From: Actinernus sp. WN-2022
Lineage: Eukaryota; Cnidaria; Anthozoa; Actiniaria; Actinernidae
Length of the DNA: 64,000 bases
Assembly: GCA_030867875.1 (NCBI GenBank)
Contig: JAOWCC010000577.1
Coordinates: 4,604,660-4,668,659 of the forward strand
Reading direction: 5' to 3'
Shown here: positions 29,530-41,312 of the stretch, piece after piece
Position numbering within the stretch: the first letter of the stretch is position 1
Layout of the letters: every line of letters begins with the position of its first letter
Translations under genes and position numbers: made by a program
Notes under the pieces: generated by a model
The model's database searches: none
Told to the model about the DNA's origin: nothing
Seen by the model: only the letters and a program-made list of their open reading frames with translations

Positions 29530-32085
29530 TCTCTGGAGTATCACATTTAAGTATCAGCGATCACAGCCTCGTCTATGCATATCGCAAAATAGCAATTAAT
29601 TCTTCGTCCAAAGGCCCGCATAGCATTTATTATAGAAAATTCAATCATTTCGACTCAACCCAATTCCGCAGGGACATTTCCCTTCAACCTTGGCAGTCAC
29701 TATTGTGTATAACTGATGTCAATGAAATGTGGCGCAAATGGAAAGAGCTTTTTCTTAATGTAGCAGATAAGCACGCGCCACTAAGAACAAAACGAGTCCG
29801 TGCGGCTAAGTCTCCATGGATTACATCTGAATTGAAAGACTTAATGCGCCGTAGGGACCGACTGAAAATTAAAGCCATACAGTCTAATAACCTGCGTGAT
29901 TGGGCTGAGTTCAAATTATCTAGAAACATGGTAAACAACGAAATTAAGAAAGCAAAGGCTTCCTACTATAAGGAAACATTTCACAATTGTGCTGGTGATT
30001 CCCGAAGGACATGGCAGACCATTAACGAGTTAAGCTCGCGCAAAGCGAACAAACTTTCTAATATAAATTTACTCGAACATGGCGGTGATACACTTAGTAA
30101 CCCTGCGGAAATAGCAGACGCTTTCAATGAACATTTTACTAATGTCGCCCAAAAGATAAGCGAAGAGCTACAACCTGCCAGAAATTCCTTCGAAGATTGT
30201 TTACCAGAGATCTCTCCAAATTCTGCATTTTCTATAAACGAAGTTGATAGCCTCCATGTCTTCCAACTGATTTCAAAATTAGACAAGTCTAAGTCGACGG
30301 GCCTGGACAATATCCCAGCAAAATTGTTAAAAGAGTGTGCGGATATTGTTTCAGAATCCCTCTCTTGGTTATTTAACCGATCAATAGCCACTGGTGTTTT
30401 TCCAACCGAACTACAGTGTTCCAAAGTATCCCCGATTTATAAGAAAGGGAAACACATTGACCCTGATAACTATCGTCCCATATCAGTCATTCCAATCGTC
30501 GCTAAAATTTTCGAAAGGCTTGTATATAACCAATTGTTTACTTATATCAATGACAACAAACTCTTATCAAGCAAACAATCCGGTTTCAGACGTTTACATT
30601 CCACTTTGACGGCTTTGCTGGAAGCAACTGATGATTGGGCGCTAAATATCGACCGGGGAAACATAAATGCTGTTGTTTTTCTAGACCTCAAAAAGGCCTT
30701 TGATACCGTCAATCATAGTATTTTACTGTCTAAACTTGAGTATTACGGTATCAAAGGAAAAGCCCACGATTGGTTTTCATCCTACTTAAATCAACGCTCT
30801 CAAAAATGTTTTGTCAACGGGTCTTTGTCAGGAACACGCTATCTCAGTCATGGCATTCCTCAAGGAACAATCCTTGGTCCATTGTTGTTTCTATTATTTA
30901 TCAATGATCTCCCTCACTGCGTTTTAAACTCTACACCAAGAATGTATGCTGACGATACCAGTCTAACCTTCTCAAGTAATGACATTGATGTTTTAAGCAA
31001 CAACATTGTATCTGATCTAGCATGCGTTCATGAGTGGCTTAGAGCTAACAAGCTAACATTAAATATTAGTAAGACAGAGTTCATGCTTATTAGTTCTAGA
31101 CAAAAACTACATTCTCTATCACAAACCGTCATATCCTCTATAAATAATATTGCAATCAAGCAAGTCAAAACGGCCAAATCACTAGGCGTGCATATTGATG
31201 AAAACCTGTCGTGGGAAAAACACATTGAAATTACGTCTAAGAAAATTGCCTCCGGCATTGGAGCCATAAAACGTATCAGACCCTTTGTTCCATTTAAAGT
31301 ATTACTAAGCGTGTACAATGCATTGGTCCAACCACACTTTGACTATTGTAGTCAAGTGTGGGAAAATTTTAACAAGGGTCTAAGTGACAAACTACAAAAA
31401 CTCCAGAACCGTGCTGCCCGTGTTCTTTTAAACGCTTCATATGACTCCAATGCTGAACGATTATTCAAAACGTTGGGCTGGAAGAATCTGAAGACTCAGA
31501 GGCTTATTCATTTATCGATAATGGTCTTCAAATGTCTAAATAATCTTGCTCCCGAATATCTTTGTTCTAAATTCATAGCACGAAATGAGATTACTAATTA
31601 TGTTCTTAGAGATTCTTCCTTCAAACTTGCTGTTCCATATCCACGCACAAATTATTGCAAGCGCAGCTTCAGCTATCGTGGAGCAACCCTATGGAACAGC
31701 CTGCCAAGTGATATACGGGAGGAAAAATCTCTAATATCTTTCAAGAATAAAATTAACTGCTACGACTTCACAAATACGCCATTGTAATTAATTTAGATCA
31801 CACGGCGCTCATGTAAAACAGGAATTAGTATAATAGGGATTATAGAGTTGTAGAGTAGAATTATAATTCTTTTATATAGTAGTATTTTTAGCATACCAAT
31901 ATTAGTAGTTTTTTTATAAGTAATATTTTAGTATACCAATATTATTAGTTTCATAATGTTAGTAGTAGTTTATATCACTATAATTAATATAATTATTATA
32001 TCTTTTACTCCAAATGTTATACCTGATGAGCCACACCGTGTCTAAATAAAGATTGATTGATTGATTGATTGATTGATTTATACGC
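29530..32085 (+). mobile_element. 5'-truncated CR1/L2-like LINE with (GATT)n tail
   Basis: Begins within the end of an endonuclease (HLSISDHSLVYAYRK from about 29545). It carries a complete reverse transcriptase, then a roughly 290-base AT-rich 3' UTR with AATAAA and a (GATT)n tail at 32050-32080. The microsatellite tail and 5' truncation are typical of target-primed insertion. Related by its tail to the nested LINE ending at 47847. Confidence 0.88.
29703..31787 (+). CDS. LINE reverse transcriptase ORF, intact
   Basis: 694 codons open; the frame continues upstream to about 29527 in the endonuclease end. Visible blocks: linker KHAPLRTKRVRAAKSPWITS, polymerase NYRPISVIPIVAKIFERLVY, VVFLDLKKAFDTVNHSILL, HGIPQGTILGPLLFLLFIND and the catalytic RMYADDTSLTF. 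Then come the C-terminal LVQPHFDYCSQVWENFNKGL, LQNRAARVLL and FSYRGATLWNSLPSDIR. No stop or frame break was seen, so the polymerase may still be functional, but the endonuclease is missing. Confidence 0.88.
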   Translation: MCITDVNEMWRKWKELFLNVADKHAPLRTKRVRAAKSPWITSELKDLMRRRDRLKIKAIQSNNLRDWAEFKLSRNMVNNEIKKAKASYYKETFHNCAGDSRRTWQTINELSSRKANKLSNINLLEHGGDTLSNPAEIADAFNEHFTNVAQKISEELQPARNSFEDCLPEISPNSAFSINEVDSLHVFQLISKLDKSKSTGLDNIPAKLLKECADIVSESLSWLFNRSIATGVFPTELQCSKVSPIYKKGKHIDPDNYRPISVIPIVAKIFERLVYNQLFTYINDNKLLSSKQSGFRRLHSTLTALLEATDDWALNIDRGNINAVVFLDLKKAFDTVNHSILLSKLEYYGIKGKAHDWFSSYLNQRSQKCFVNGSLSGTRYLSHGIPQGTILGPLLFLLFINDLPHCVLNSTPRMYADDTSLTFSSNDIDVLSNNIVSDLACVHEWLRANKLTLNISKTEFMLISSRQKLHSLSQTVISSINNIAIKQVKTAKSLGVHIDENLSWEKHIEITSKKIASGIGAIKRIRPFVPFKVLLSVYNALVQPHFDYCSQVWENFNKGLSDKLQKLQNRAARVLLNASYDSNAERLFKTLGWKNLKTQRLIHLSIMVFKCLNNLAPEYLCSKFIARNEITNYVLRDSSFKLAVPYPRTNYCKRSFSYRGATLWNSLPSDIREEKSLISFKNKINCYDFTNTPL

Positions 32086-32159
32086 TCACAGGGGGTTTAT
32101 TCGCTGATATTCCCCGCTCTCAGAGAGAGAAAACATCGGGTCACGTGACGAAATTCAGC

Positions 32160-32585
32160 CAATCATGCGCGATATAAAATATTTGATGGGTGGTTATAAT
32201 ATAATATAGAATCGCATAGCCAAAGCTGAATCGCACGGTGCATTTGCGAAATCAGACGCTGATTGGCTGAGACGGAGTGGTGATTCAGAGTGGAATCACC
32301 ACTCCGTCTACGCGCAATTTAACGTGGAATTACCTCGTCAGGCATGTGATTTTCCTATAATATTTGATGGGTGGTTATAATATAATATAATATTTGATGG
32401 GTGGTTATAATATAATATAATATTTGATGGGTGGTTATAATATAATATAATATTTGATGGGTGGTTATAATATAATATAATATTTGATGGGTGGTTATAA
32501 TATAATATAATATTTGATGGGTGGTTATAATATAATATAATATTTGATGGGTGGTTATAATATAATATAATGTTTGATGGGTTAT
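32160..32585. repeat. 30-bp minisatellite (~8 copies) with a detached founder copy
   Basis: Tandem TATTTGATGGGTGGTTATAA TATAATATAA at 32358-32580. One isolated copy is upstream at 32173-32202, and between them is a hairpin with arms GACGGAGTGGTGATTC / GAATCACCACTCCGTC (32271-32309). The unit start TATTTGATGGGTTATAA also occurs once near 49554. Confidence 0.9.
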
Positions 32586-32589
32586 AACG

Positions 32590-33480
32590 GCTGGTGGTTG
32601 GCGAGGGGCGAATACTCTTGTTTTCTTTCTCCCCGTCCAATAGCACTGAATATATTTTTGATTTGAGTTATAGTCACGATGAGGAAATCATTTAAATTAC
32701 CCTTTAAGTTACAAAAATAATTTGAACTGTTTTGTTTTGTTTTAAGCTTTTAACTTTGAAACAAAAATGCGAAATATGCCCCCAAAACTACCTTTCCAAT
32801 ATACTAATTTTCTCAGTGTAATTACTTTAGTTTTCATCATGAATGGGTTATTCGAAACACTTGAGTAATTTGAAAACACACTAATGAAATGTATCATTTT
32901 GCGCATAATTAGAAAGCTCGGATGAGAAAGGCTAAGAGTAATTTTGAAGGTTTCAACCAGTTTCATTCCCGACTTCAGTGCGCAAAAACGTATTCATGAA
33001 ACGAAATGAAATTGCATATGATGTCAGAAAACATGTTGTCCTACAACATACGAGGCCAAAGTTTTCGTTTAGATTTTTTAATATTTAGATAAATTCAAAA
33101 TTGGCGCTTTTCACCAAATATTCACAATTAATCTTACTTCCTTAATCTAGGATATACTCCGTTCCGCTTTCACAATTTTCTTGTAGCTAAACCAGTACTT
33201 TCCCATGGCGTTAAGCTATAGATTACTGGGTAGAATTGGAAGCGACGATCATAGTTGCCTGAAGTCTTGCAAATAATTGACACTGAAGCATACTATTTTG
33301 CGGTTATTTACTGTAACATTTATATCTCTTTTGCTGTAAAAGTTTCCATTCCATCGATTTTGTTGAAACTAGTTACTAACAAAGCTGATGGGTTAGTTAA
33401 TCTATCACATCATTATTGTATTTTAAATATTTACTTAAAAACAAGGGGTCGAAAGAAGTTCTTATATCTCCGAAAATATG
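32590..33480. other. Intergenic, nothing recognised
   Basis: AT-rich sequence with short ORFs lacking any known domain. A small run of CCCTATACTATA repeats lies at 33498-33545 just beyond it. Confidence 0.4.
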
Positions 33481-33639
33481 ATATAGCTTGGAATACTATA
33501 CCCTATATCACTATACCCTATACTATACCCTATACTATACCCTATATCAGGAAATACAGGGTCCAAGAAATCTCAAAGATCGGCCAAAGACTTCCCACTG
33601 AAAAGTGCGAATCTTTACGATGCCGGCTGTCACAATACC

Positions 33640-34410
33640 CACGTGCCACCTTAAACACGCTAACGTCTCTAACTCGCTAAGTAAGCTATTCAATCCACAC
33701 GAGCCACCTTAAACACTCTAACTCGCTAAGTAAGCTATTCAATCCACACGAGCCACCTTAAACACTCTAACTCGCTAAGTAAGCTATTCAATCCACACGA
33801 GCCACCTGAAACACGCTAACGTCTCTAACTCGCTAAGTAAGCTATTCAATCCACACGAGCCACCTTAAACACGCTAACGTCTCTAACTCGCTAAGTAAGC
33901 TATTCAATCCACACGAGCCACCTGAAACACGCTAACGTCTCTAACTCGCTAAGTAAGCTATTCGATCCACACGAGCCACCTTAAACACGCTAACGTCTCT
34001 AACTCGCTAAGTAAGCTATTCGATCCACACGAGCCACCTTAATCACGCTAACGTCTCTAACTCGCTAAGTAAGCTATTCGATCCACACGAGCCACCTTAA
34101 TCACGCTAACGTCTCTAACTCGCTAAGTAAGCTATTCGATCGACACGAGCCACCTTAAACACGCTAACGTCTCTAACTCGCTAAGTAAGCTATTCGATCC
34201 ACACGAGCCACCTTAATCACGCTAACGTCTCTAACTCGCTAAGTAAGCTATTCGATCCACACGAGCCAACTTAAACACGCTAATGTCTCTAACTCGCTAA
34301 GTAAGCTATTCGATCCATACGAGCCACCTTAACCACGCTAACGTCTCGAACTCCATACGAGCCACCTTAAACACGCTAAAGTCTCTAACTCGCTAAGTAA
34401 GCTTTTCAAT
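33640..34410. repeat. 58-bp minisatellite with 48-bp variant units (~13 copies)
   Basis: Units read ACGAGCCACCTTAAACACGC TAACGTCTCTAACTCGCTAA GTAAGCTATTCGATCCAC. The left-hand copies lack a 10-base piece around CGCTAACGTC. Copies grade from CAATCCAC (left) to CGATCCAC (right). A single GCTACGAGCCACCTTAAAAG lies alone at 34590, within the segmental duplication's 3' flank. Confidence 0.9.
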
Positions 34411-34642
34411 CCATTTTATTGTATTCATGAAATGAATGGATAATTATTTGTTTCGCTTTGTTTCGTTATTTTTGCATAAAATCTAAAGCTAAAACCTCAT
34501 ATAACTTCACAATTGATTTAATTGGGTCCTAATGTAGACGATTAATAGTTATCATGCAATGTAAGTGTTTACGTACGTGACTAGTGTTCGCTACGAGCCA
34601 CCTTAAAAGTCATGCTACTGTTCATTTAGAATATTCAGTTAC

Positions 34643-35572
34643 TTATCCGGAGTTGGTACTCTGTACAGCTAGCAAGATAGCAAGCCACTGAGGAAACGCT
34701 CGACACATGCATAACGTACGAACTTGCTGCTGGTATTGTGTCAACACTTGAGTATAGATCTTTCTTCCATATTTTGCGCTCAGACCCGGATCATGTTCAA
34801 ATTTTTCTGTGAGGATCAGAAATGGAAATTCCAGCACATTTTGCTCACACACACCTAAATTTCCCACGCAGAGGTTGCCAGGGCTGCTAGTGTTGCAGAT
34901 TACCTCATTAATAAATGGCGGGAAACGACTTGCTGGTAAACGCGTGATGCCATGGCACACAGTACACAAGCGGTGCAGCTTATTGTCTTGGAGTTTGGTC
35001 CCTCGTTCATAACACTGTTTAATTGTTGTCCCTGGCTCATTTGCGCTTCGTCGCTGTCTTTTCTTTAACCATCGTTTCACGCGATCTTTGCCAGCGTATT
35101 CACTTGACCAAGCATCGAAAAACTTATCTTCGTCAATGATTCTTTGCGTTGGCTGTGAGCTGCTAGTTTCCTCAGAATAACTGATGTTCTTGAAAGCCAA
35201 TAACTTCTCTTGAAGGCCAGGAGGAATTTCGTATTTTGGTATATTTGTCTCACGAGTTAGGTCCTGAAATTTCAATGCTTCTTCCAGAGTAGCTGCAACA
35301 TACTTAGGATTATAGCCACCGCTGTATTTGACTCGTTTAAGGAGCTCTGATTGGGTTAGCTTTATGCAGATTGGCCGTCTGCTACTCATTCTTTTCAGTT
35401 CGGTCGCGTTTATAATCTCACCGCACTGTGCTTTTAAGATCAGCGGGTGTATTGTTGTTGGTCGGCGAGTTGTACTATAGTTGATAGATCGTGTCACCGT
35501 GGTGTTTATTGTTGTATGGGTTGGTGATATCGTAACAAGTAGAGCAAGAAGAACGGACTCAAGGCAGATCAT
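34643..35572 (-). CDS. Secreted cystine-knot (IL-17-like) pro-protein, paralogue 1
   Basis: 309 residues in one coding exon. The ATG at 35572 is preceded directly by a splice acceptor (CTGTTACAG|ATG), so a 5' UTR intron is likely; this start also matches paralogue 2. Signal peptide ESVLLALLVTISPTHT, a Thr-rich stretch, then a pro-region with Cys50, Cys69 and GGYNPKYVA (85-93). A basic site KKRQRR|S (170-176) would be cut by furin. The mature C-terminus has eight Cys (187, 203, 206, 226, 235, 242, 288, 290) and the block RFPPFINEVIC. The R-x-P-x2-I-x-E-x2-C pattern and terminal C-x-C resemble IL-17-type cytokines; Spaetzle-like ligands are the alternative. No database check was possible. Candidate AATAAA lies at 34415-34420. 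Confidence 0.75.
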   Translation of the reverse strand: MICLESVLLALLVTISPTHTTINTTVTRSINYSTTRRPTTIHPLILKAQCGEIINATELKRMSSRRPICIKLTQSELLKRVKYSGGYNPKYVAATLEEALKFQDLTRETNIPKYEIPPGLQEKLLAFKNISYSEETSSSQPTQRIIDEDKFFDAWSSEYAGKDRVKRWLKKRQRRSANEPGTTIKQCYERGTKLQDNKLHRLCTVCHGITRLPASRFPPFINEVICNTSSPGNLCVGNLGVCEQNVLEFPFLILTEKFEHDPGLSAKYGRKIYTQVLTQYQQQVRTLCMCRAFPQWLAILLAVQSTNSG

Positions 35573-36500
35573 CTGTAACAGAACGAAAGAAAATAATAAG
35601 AAAATATCATGGTTGTATTTGCTTGATGCAGAATCCAGAATGCTCAGCTGATTCTTTGCGCTAAAGTACATTAAAAATCGCACCGCAAATTAAATCTCTT
35701 ACATATGAAGCGTGGGAAATTGTAATCAACTCCATTTGGCCGTTATTAAGTCTGCAGAAAAAGAAATATCCTCCTCAAAATACGGGGTCTAAATCTGTGA
35801 ATACATACGATTATTGATTTACCTAGAACGTTCTTACCCTAGTAAGTTATTGCTTCGACCTTATTCTCTGGATTTATTCTATCCCGAACGCGTAATAAAA
35901 ATCGGATGGTGCATTTATGTTTCGTCGTGAATGAAACAGAAGTACGTTTATTTTACTTATTGCTACCAGCTACAAGAGGGACATAAAATGTGTTCTATTT
36001 TAGACAGTCCTATAGATATGCACAACAGGAAACGTAAAAATGATGTTGAATCTGGTATAGTGCAAAAATACTTTAACTCACATTCGCTATAACAATTCAG
36101 AAGCAAAAGTAAAAACAAGCTAAGATAAATCTGGTAATATTTTTATGACTGGAAATACAGCTAAATACGTACTTTTGACGCCGTGTCATTAATTCTAGTG
36201 GTAGGCTTGTTGAAGTTACACTCGTTGCTCAGTATAATTTAACAACGTGATGTCGGTTCGTGCTAGTAAAACTACAAGCTTGATTGCCTTTCACAGTCTA
36301 ATGCTCTCTCGCAGTCTTAATACACACTGAACAGAATCATTGTCTCGTTCTAGAAAGAACTCTGAGTATAATGTTTGCAGTTTATACGCTTTTCTCGTTT
36401 ACTGACGTAAGTTGTGGCCCATCGAATCTATAGTATAATTTGGTTCCATTAAATCCTCGATTGTTCTTTAATCCAGTTTTTAATTCATTTCGTAATCTGG
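35573..36500. other. Upstream flank of paralogue 1, shared with paralogue 2
   Basis: Contains the predicted 5' UTR intron end. Segments such as CTATTTTAGACAGTCCTA and AGAAGCAAAAGTAAAAACAA recur upstream of paralogue 2 (51519 and 51613), so this belongs to the segmental duplication. No second gene seen. Confidence 0.6.
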
Positions 36501-36775
36501 GGACGCAGGTTGGCGCAGTGGTAAAACACTCGCCTCTCACCGCGCGGTCCTGGGTTCGATTCCCGGCTCGGGCACCGTATGTGAGTTAGGTTTGTTGTTG
36601 ATTCCTTATCTGCATTCGAGGGTTTTTCTCCGGATTCTCCGGTTTTCCTCCCTCCGTAAAAATCAACCGTGAGTCGAGTGTAGTAGAATAGTACTGTTAA
36701 TGTAGTGGGAAGTGTGTGAGCCCCATCAGATGTAAGATGATTGTAATACTCAGCCTGCTATAACAAATTGAACTA
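36501..36775 (+). mobile_element. tRNA-headed SINE, family B, copy 2
   Basis: Head GGTTGGCGCAGTGGTAAAAC and GGTTCGATTCCCGGC, body GGGTTTTTCTCCGGATTCTC and CGGTTTTCCTCCCTCC. Absent from the duplicated region near paralogue 2, so it probably inserted after the duplication. Confidence 0.8.
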
Positions 36776-39395
36776 TTTATTATCCTACTTACTAACGCAT
36801 AATTTCAAGTCGCTATTTCACGTAGTTGGTACTAATAAAACTTATTGTAATCTTTAAAGCTGACAAATCATCGATCTAAAAATAACGCTAATCAAAAATG
36901 AAGTTCACAGACCGTGATATATTCTGTCTGTCTGCATGCGTTTCAAATGGTGATAAAGATGCGTTTGGATTTCTCCAAGCTTTGTTTAAGTTTCTATTCT
37001 TTCTGTGATATTTGTATCTATTAGTCAAATATATTTTGTGCGGATACTTGTCAAAAACGTATATATAGAACGCAAAATATCACGCTAAAACAGCAGAATA
37101 CGCTCTGACTAAGTTCATTCAAGTTCAAGTGCGGTCGTATATTGGTAAAATCGGCAACAGTCAAGTGTGCAAATGCTATCAACTTTACCAGTAAAATCTT
37201 ACCATTGGGTCTTTCTGCCTACTACCTATAATCTTTAGTTAGATTTCATTCCGTAACTTTTTTCCCCTTTCAATGTTGTTTTCTCTTGACTCAGCTCATT
37301 CTGTTAATTACTGCACGTCAAACAAGAGTGGAATATGGCTATATAAATATGGCCTATTATTATTATTAGTCAATATCGTGGTTTGCGTGCGCATCTATTT
37401 ATAAAACCACGCTGGGATGACGCTCCAAAGTTCTTGTCTGGAGGCTCATGTCACGCAGTCTAGAAACACGTCCTTAAAACATTTATACTCAATTGGGATT
37501 GTAACATTGTGATAAAAACCGAGTCAGATATCCAAATAGTGTTTTAAAGTCCTTGCTATACAGCAATAAATGAAATATGAACCAAAGTTGGTGCTTTCAG
37601 AGTACAACAGAATCTATTCTTGACTTGCAACCAACCCTCAGAGATTCAAATGACAAAGCCGTGGCGGCCATCTAATTGGTGCCACTATAAACAAAAGAAA
37701 CTATCGAGGCGTCCACCAACACGGTGGCGATGACGTAACGTGCAAGTCACCAGAAAGTTATCTTGTGTTTGCACAGGTTGCTATGTAAACACAGTCGATT
37801 TGCATACCGTACAATAATAATAATAATAATAATAGGCCATATTTATATAGCGCCATATCACCACAGTCTCATGGCGCTTTACATTTTACTGACATATCCC
37901 GTCAGTGAATCAGTTTCGGACTGCTTTTTACGGCGCCAATGGCAGCCACGCAGTTTACAATGTTGAGTGTGTGGTTAGTGCAATGGCCAGGCTGTAAGCA
38001 TACCGGTTATAAGCTCCCCCGGTTTTAAGTCCCTCAGGATATAAGCCCCCCTCACCGTTCACAAGTCTGTACACTGAGTAAATTGACCGCCGACAACACG
38101 GTTTATTACCATAATGTTCATATTTGAATACTTATAAAGCCAAAGCCGAACACTAACCAAATTGTGTGCAGATATAGTGAAACAACTAGGATGAAAGAGT
38201 GCGTAAGTAGTTTTCTTTTAAGAGCAAATTGAGAACGTTTTTGTCAACCCGGTGATCATTCTCGGGTGTACATCCACCAGTTGTAAGCCCCCTAAAACCC
38301 CATACGTATTTCTATTAGCCCAGGCCTTATAAGAGGGATTTTAGGGCAAATATATTGATGTAGAAATCCCTTTTTAAATTAGACAAGTAAAGAAAGATAT
38401 CGTGAATTAAAATTAAAGCTGGTATTGCAAACTAGCTACCGGTATACATAATTGAGAATTGATCGACGTAATCTGAGTCACTCTTAAGCCAACCAAGGGC
38501 GCATTTGATTGACCGTATTCCAGAATAAGAATTCATGGAATAGTCTCTGGAAATCACTAGTTCAGGAATATTTTGCACTGTAGACTACAAACACTTGCTG
38601 ACGTATGATATTCAGGATACATTTAATTAGTATTCTAGTGGTAAAATATCCCGATAAAAGCGATTCAGTTTACATTTAAATATATTTACCTAATACAGCT
38701 TTTAGGAACAGCAGGTTGTCCTCAATCAGCTTGGGAAGAGTTTGTCGCAACTTGTCAGTTATGAATATTTACTTCTGGTCGTGCGTGGTTTCCTGCAACT
38801 CGAGATTAACTAAAATACCCAATACATAAGTTATATACTAAACAGACACAAAGCATTGTGGTTAGTTATTTCAGGACGAATAGTTTTAAATACTTGAGAT
38901 CTGGCAACTTTTTAAATCCTGTAATTTAATTGTATTAGACCAACAGTGACTGACTATATGAGATTGATAGCAGGGAACTTTTTCTTTGAGTTTTCTTTTT
39001 CCGGTTGGTAACCACTGAAATATTTCCAAATTGTGACATGCAAGTGTCTTCATATCCAATGAAACACAAGATTAAGATCTGCAGAAGTTTGATACTGATC
39101 AAGTATAACATTTTAGCTAAGTAAAGAGGATTACATCATAGGCAAAACTATACGCAAAAACTTCCGCCGGCCTTGTACAAACAGATCTTAGCTATATATA
39201 GCATCACCCGAACTAGTGACATCATATCGAAACTACACGTACTTTGTTTTAAGGATGTTAAAGAGTGTAATATATATACGTATATATTATAAAACCTCGT
39301 ACAATAAATCAAATAGTAAAACTTACACAATGGAGAGCGTGTTAAAGATAGCTATTTTAACAGAATCATTTTAAAATACATTTTGAAATACATAT
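36776..39395. other. Intergenic flank with short repeats
   Basis: Includes an (ATT)n-tailed retroelement end at 37340-37375 (ATATGGCTATATAAATATGG) and a similar inverted end after (AAT)n at 37812-37860. It also holds a diverged copy of the 146-bp fold-back family at 37621-37750, GTTATAAGCTCCCCCGG-type repeats at 37990-38340, and a partial MITE at 38496-38670. The stretch 38940-39110 (TTGGTAACCACTGAAATATT) is duplicated at 53690-53810. No gene recognised. Confidence 0.5.
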
Positions 39396-39397
39396 GA

Positions 39398-40868
39398 ATT
39401 AGATGTAAGCAGAAGTCCATAACCAGAAGTCTCGATACACAATGAAATGCGGCCCATCAGTTTACGGTATAATCTATTATATCAGAAGGCCATAACCAGA
39501 AGTCTCGATACGCAATGAAACGCGCCCCATCAGTTTACGGTATAATCTATTATATCAGAAGTCCATAACCAGAAGTCTCGATACGCAATGAAATGCGGCC
39601 CATCAGTTTACGGTATAATCTATTATATCAGAAGTCCATAACCAGAAGTCTCGATACGCAATGAAACGCGCCCCATCAGTTTACGGTATAATCTATTATA
39701 TCAGAAGTCCATAACCAGAAGTCTCGATACGCAATGAAACGCGCCCCATCAGTTTACGGTATAATCTATTATATCAGAAGGCCATAACCAGAAGTCTCGA
39801 TACGCAATGAAATGCGCCCCATCAGTTTACGGTATAATCTATTATATCAGAAGGCCATAACCAGAAGTCTCGATACGCAATGAAACGCGCCCCATCAGTT
39901 TACGGTATAATCTATTATATCAGAAGTCCATAACCAGAAGTCTCGATACGCAATGAAACGCGCCCCATCAATTTATGGCATAATCTATTATATCAGAAGT
40001 CCATAACCAGGAGTCTCGATACGCAATGAAATGCGGCCCATCAGTTTACGGTATAATCTATTATATCATGCAGAAGTCCATAACCAGGAGTCTCGATAAG
40101 CAATGAAATGCGCCCCATCAGTTTACGGTATAATCTATTATATCAGAAGTCCATAACCAGTAGTCTCGATACGCAATGAAACGCGCCCCATCAGTTTACG
40201 GTATAATCTATTATATCAGAAGTCCATAACCAGGAGTCTCGATAAGCAATGAAATGCGGCCCATCAGTTTACGGTATAATCTATTATATCAGAAGTCCAT
40301 AACCAGTAGTCTCGATACGCAATGAAATGCGGCCCATCAGTTTATGGCATAATCTATTATATCAGAAGTCCATAACCAGGAGTCTCGATACGCAATGAAA
40401 TGCGGCCCATCAGTTTACGGTATAATCTATTATATCAGAAGGCCATAACCAGAAGTCTCGATACGCAATGAAACGCGCCCCATCAGTTTACGGTATAATC
40501 TATTATATCAGAAGGCCATAACCAGAAGTCTCGATACGCAATGAAACGCGCCCCATCAGTTTACGGTATAATCTATTATATCAGAAGTCCATAACCAGAA
40601 GTCTCGATAAGCAATGAAATGCGGCCCATCAGTTTACGGTATAATCTATTATATCAGAAGTCCATAACCAGTAGTCTCGATACGCAATGAAACGCGCCCC
40701 ATTAGTTTACGGCATAATCTATTATATCAGAAGGTCATAACCAGAAGTCTCGATACGCAATGAAATGCGGCCCAGCAGTTTACGGTATAATCTATTATAT
40801 CAGAAGGCCATAACCAGAAGTCTCGATACGCAATGAAATGCGGCCCAGCAGTTTACGGTATAATCTAT
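39398..40868. repeat. 73-bp minisatellite (~20 copies)
   Basis: Units AGAAGTCCATAACCAGAAGT CTCGATACGCAATGAAACGC GCCCCATCAGTTTACGGTAT AATCTATTATATC, with recurring variants (AGAAGGCC, ATGCGGCCC, AGTAGTC, ATAAGC) shuffled through the array. The final copy runs directly into the fold-back at 40877. Confidence 0.95.
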
Positions 40869-40876
40869 AATCTATA

Positions 40877-41312
40877 TAAGCCCTAGCCAGTTATCTTTGA
40901 TATCGATTATACATGAAGTGGATAGTCCAAAGGTAGAATATTTTTTGATTTGGGTGTTACGTCTACGAGATATATAGGTTTATATTTCCAATATGATAAT
41001 GATGTGATGTCATCACCGACACACTCATTATACAAAAGCATGCTGGTAGAGACAAATTACCTATTTTTAAAGTTATTTGAAGCTTATCAAAGTGATTTAA
41101 AAAAAAAATTAAATTAACCAACTAGCTTAATTCATAAGCACAAAGAAATTCAGCAAATGTCGGTGATGACATCACATCATTAGCATATTGGAAATATAAA
41201 CCTATATATCTCGTAGACGCAACACCCAAATCACGAAATATTCTACCGTTGGACTATCCACTTCATGTACAATCGATATCAATGATATCTGGTTAGGGTT
41301 TATATGCATTTC
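40877..41312. mobile_element. ~430-bp fold-back MITE
   Basis: Arms of about 170 bases, imperfectly inverted: left TATAAGCCCTAGCCAG ... GATATCGATTATACATGAAG TGGATAGTCC, right GGACTATCCACTTCATGTAC ... GATATCTGGTTAGGGTTTATA. The centre is AT-rich. Non-coding. Confidence 0.8.

Noticed and set aside
32338..32646. Minus-strand ORF of NHPSNIILYY repeats
   Set aside because: By-product of the 30-bp minisatellite, open only because 30 is divisible by three.
34643..35683. Upstream start of paralogue 1 at 35683 (346 residues)
   Set aside because: The extra 37 residues precede a splice acceptor and have no match in paralogue 2; the ATG at 35572 aligns with the paralogue's start and signal peptide.
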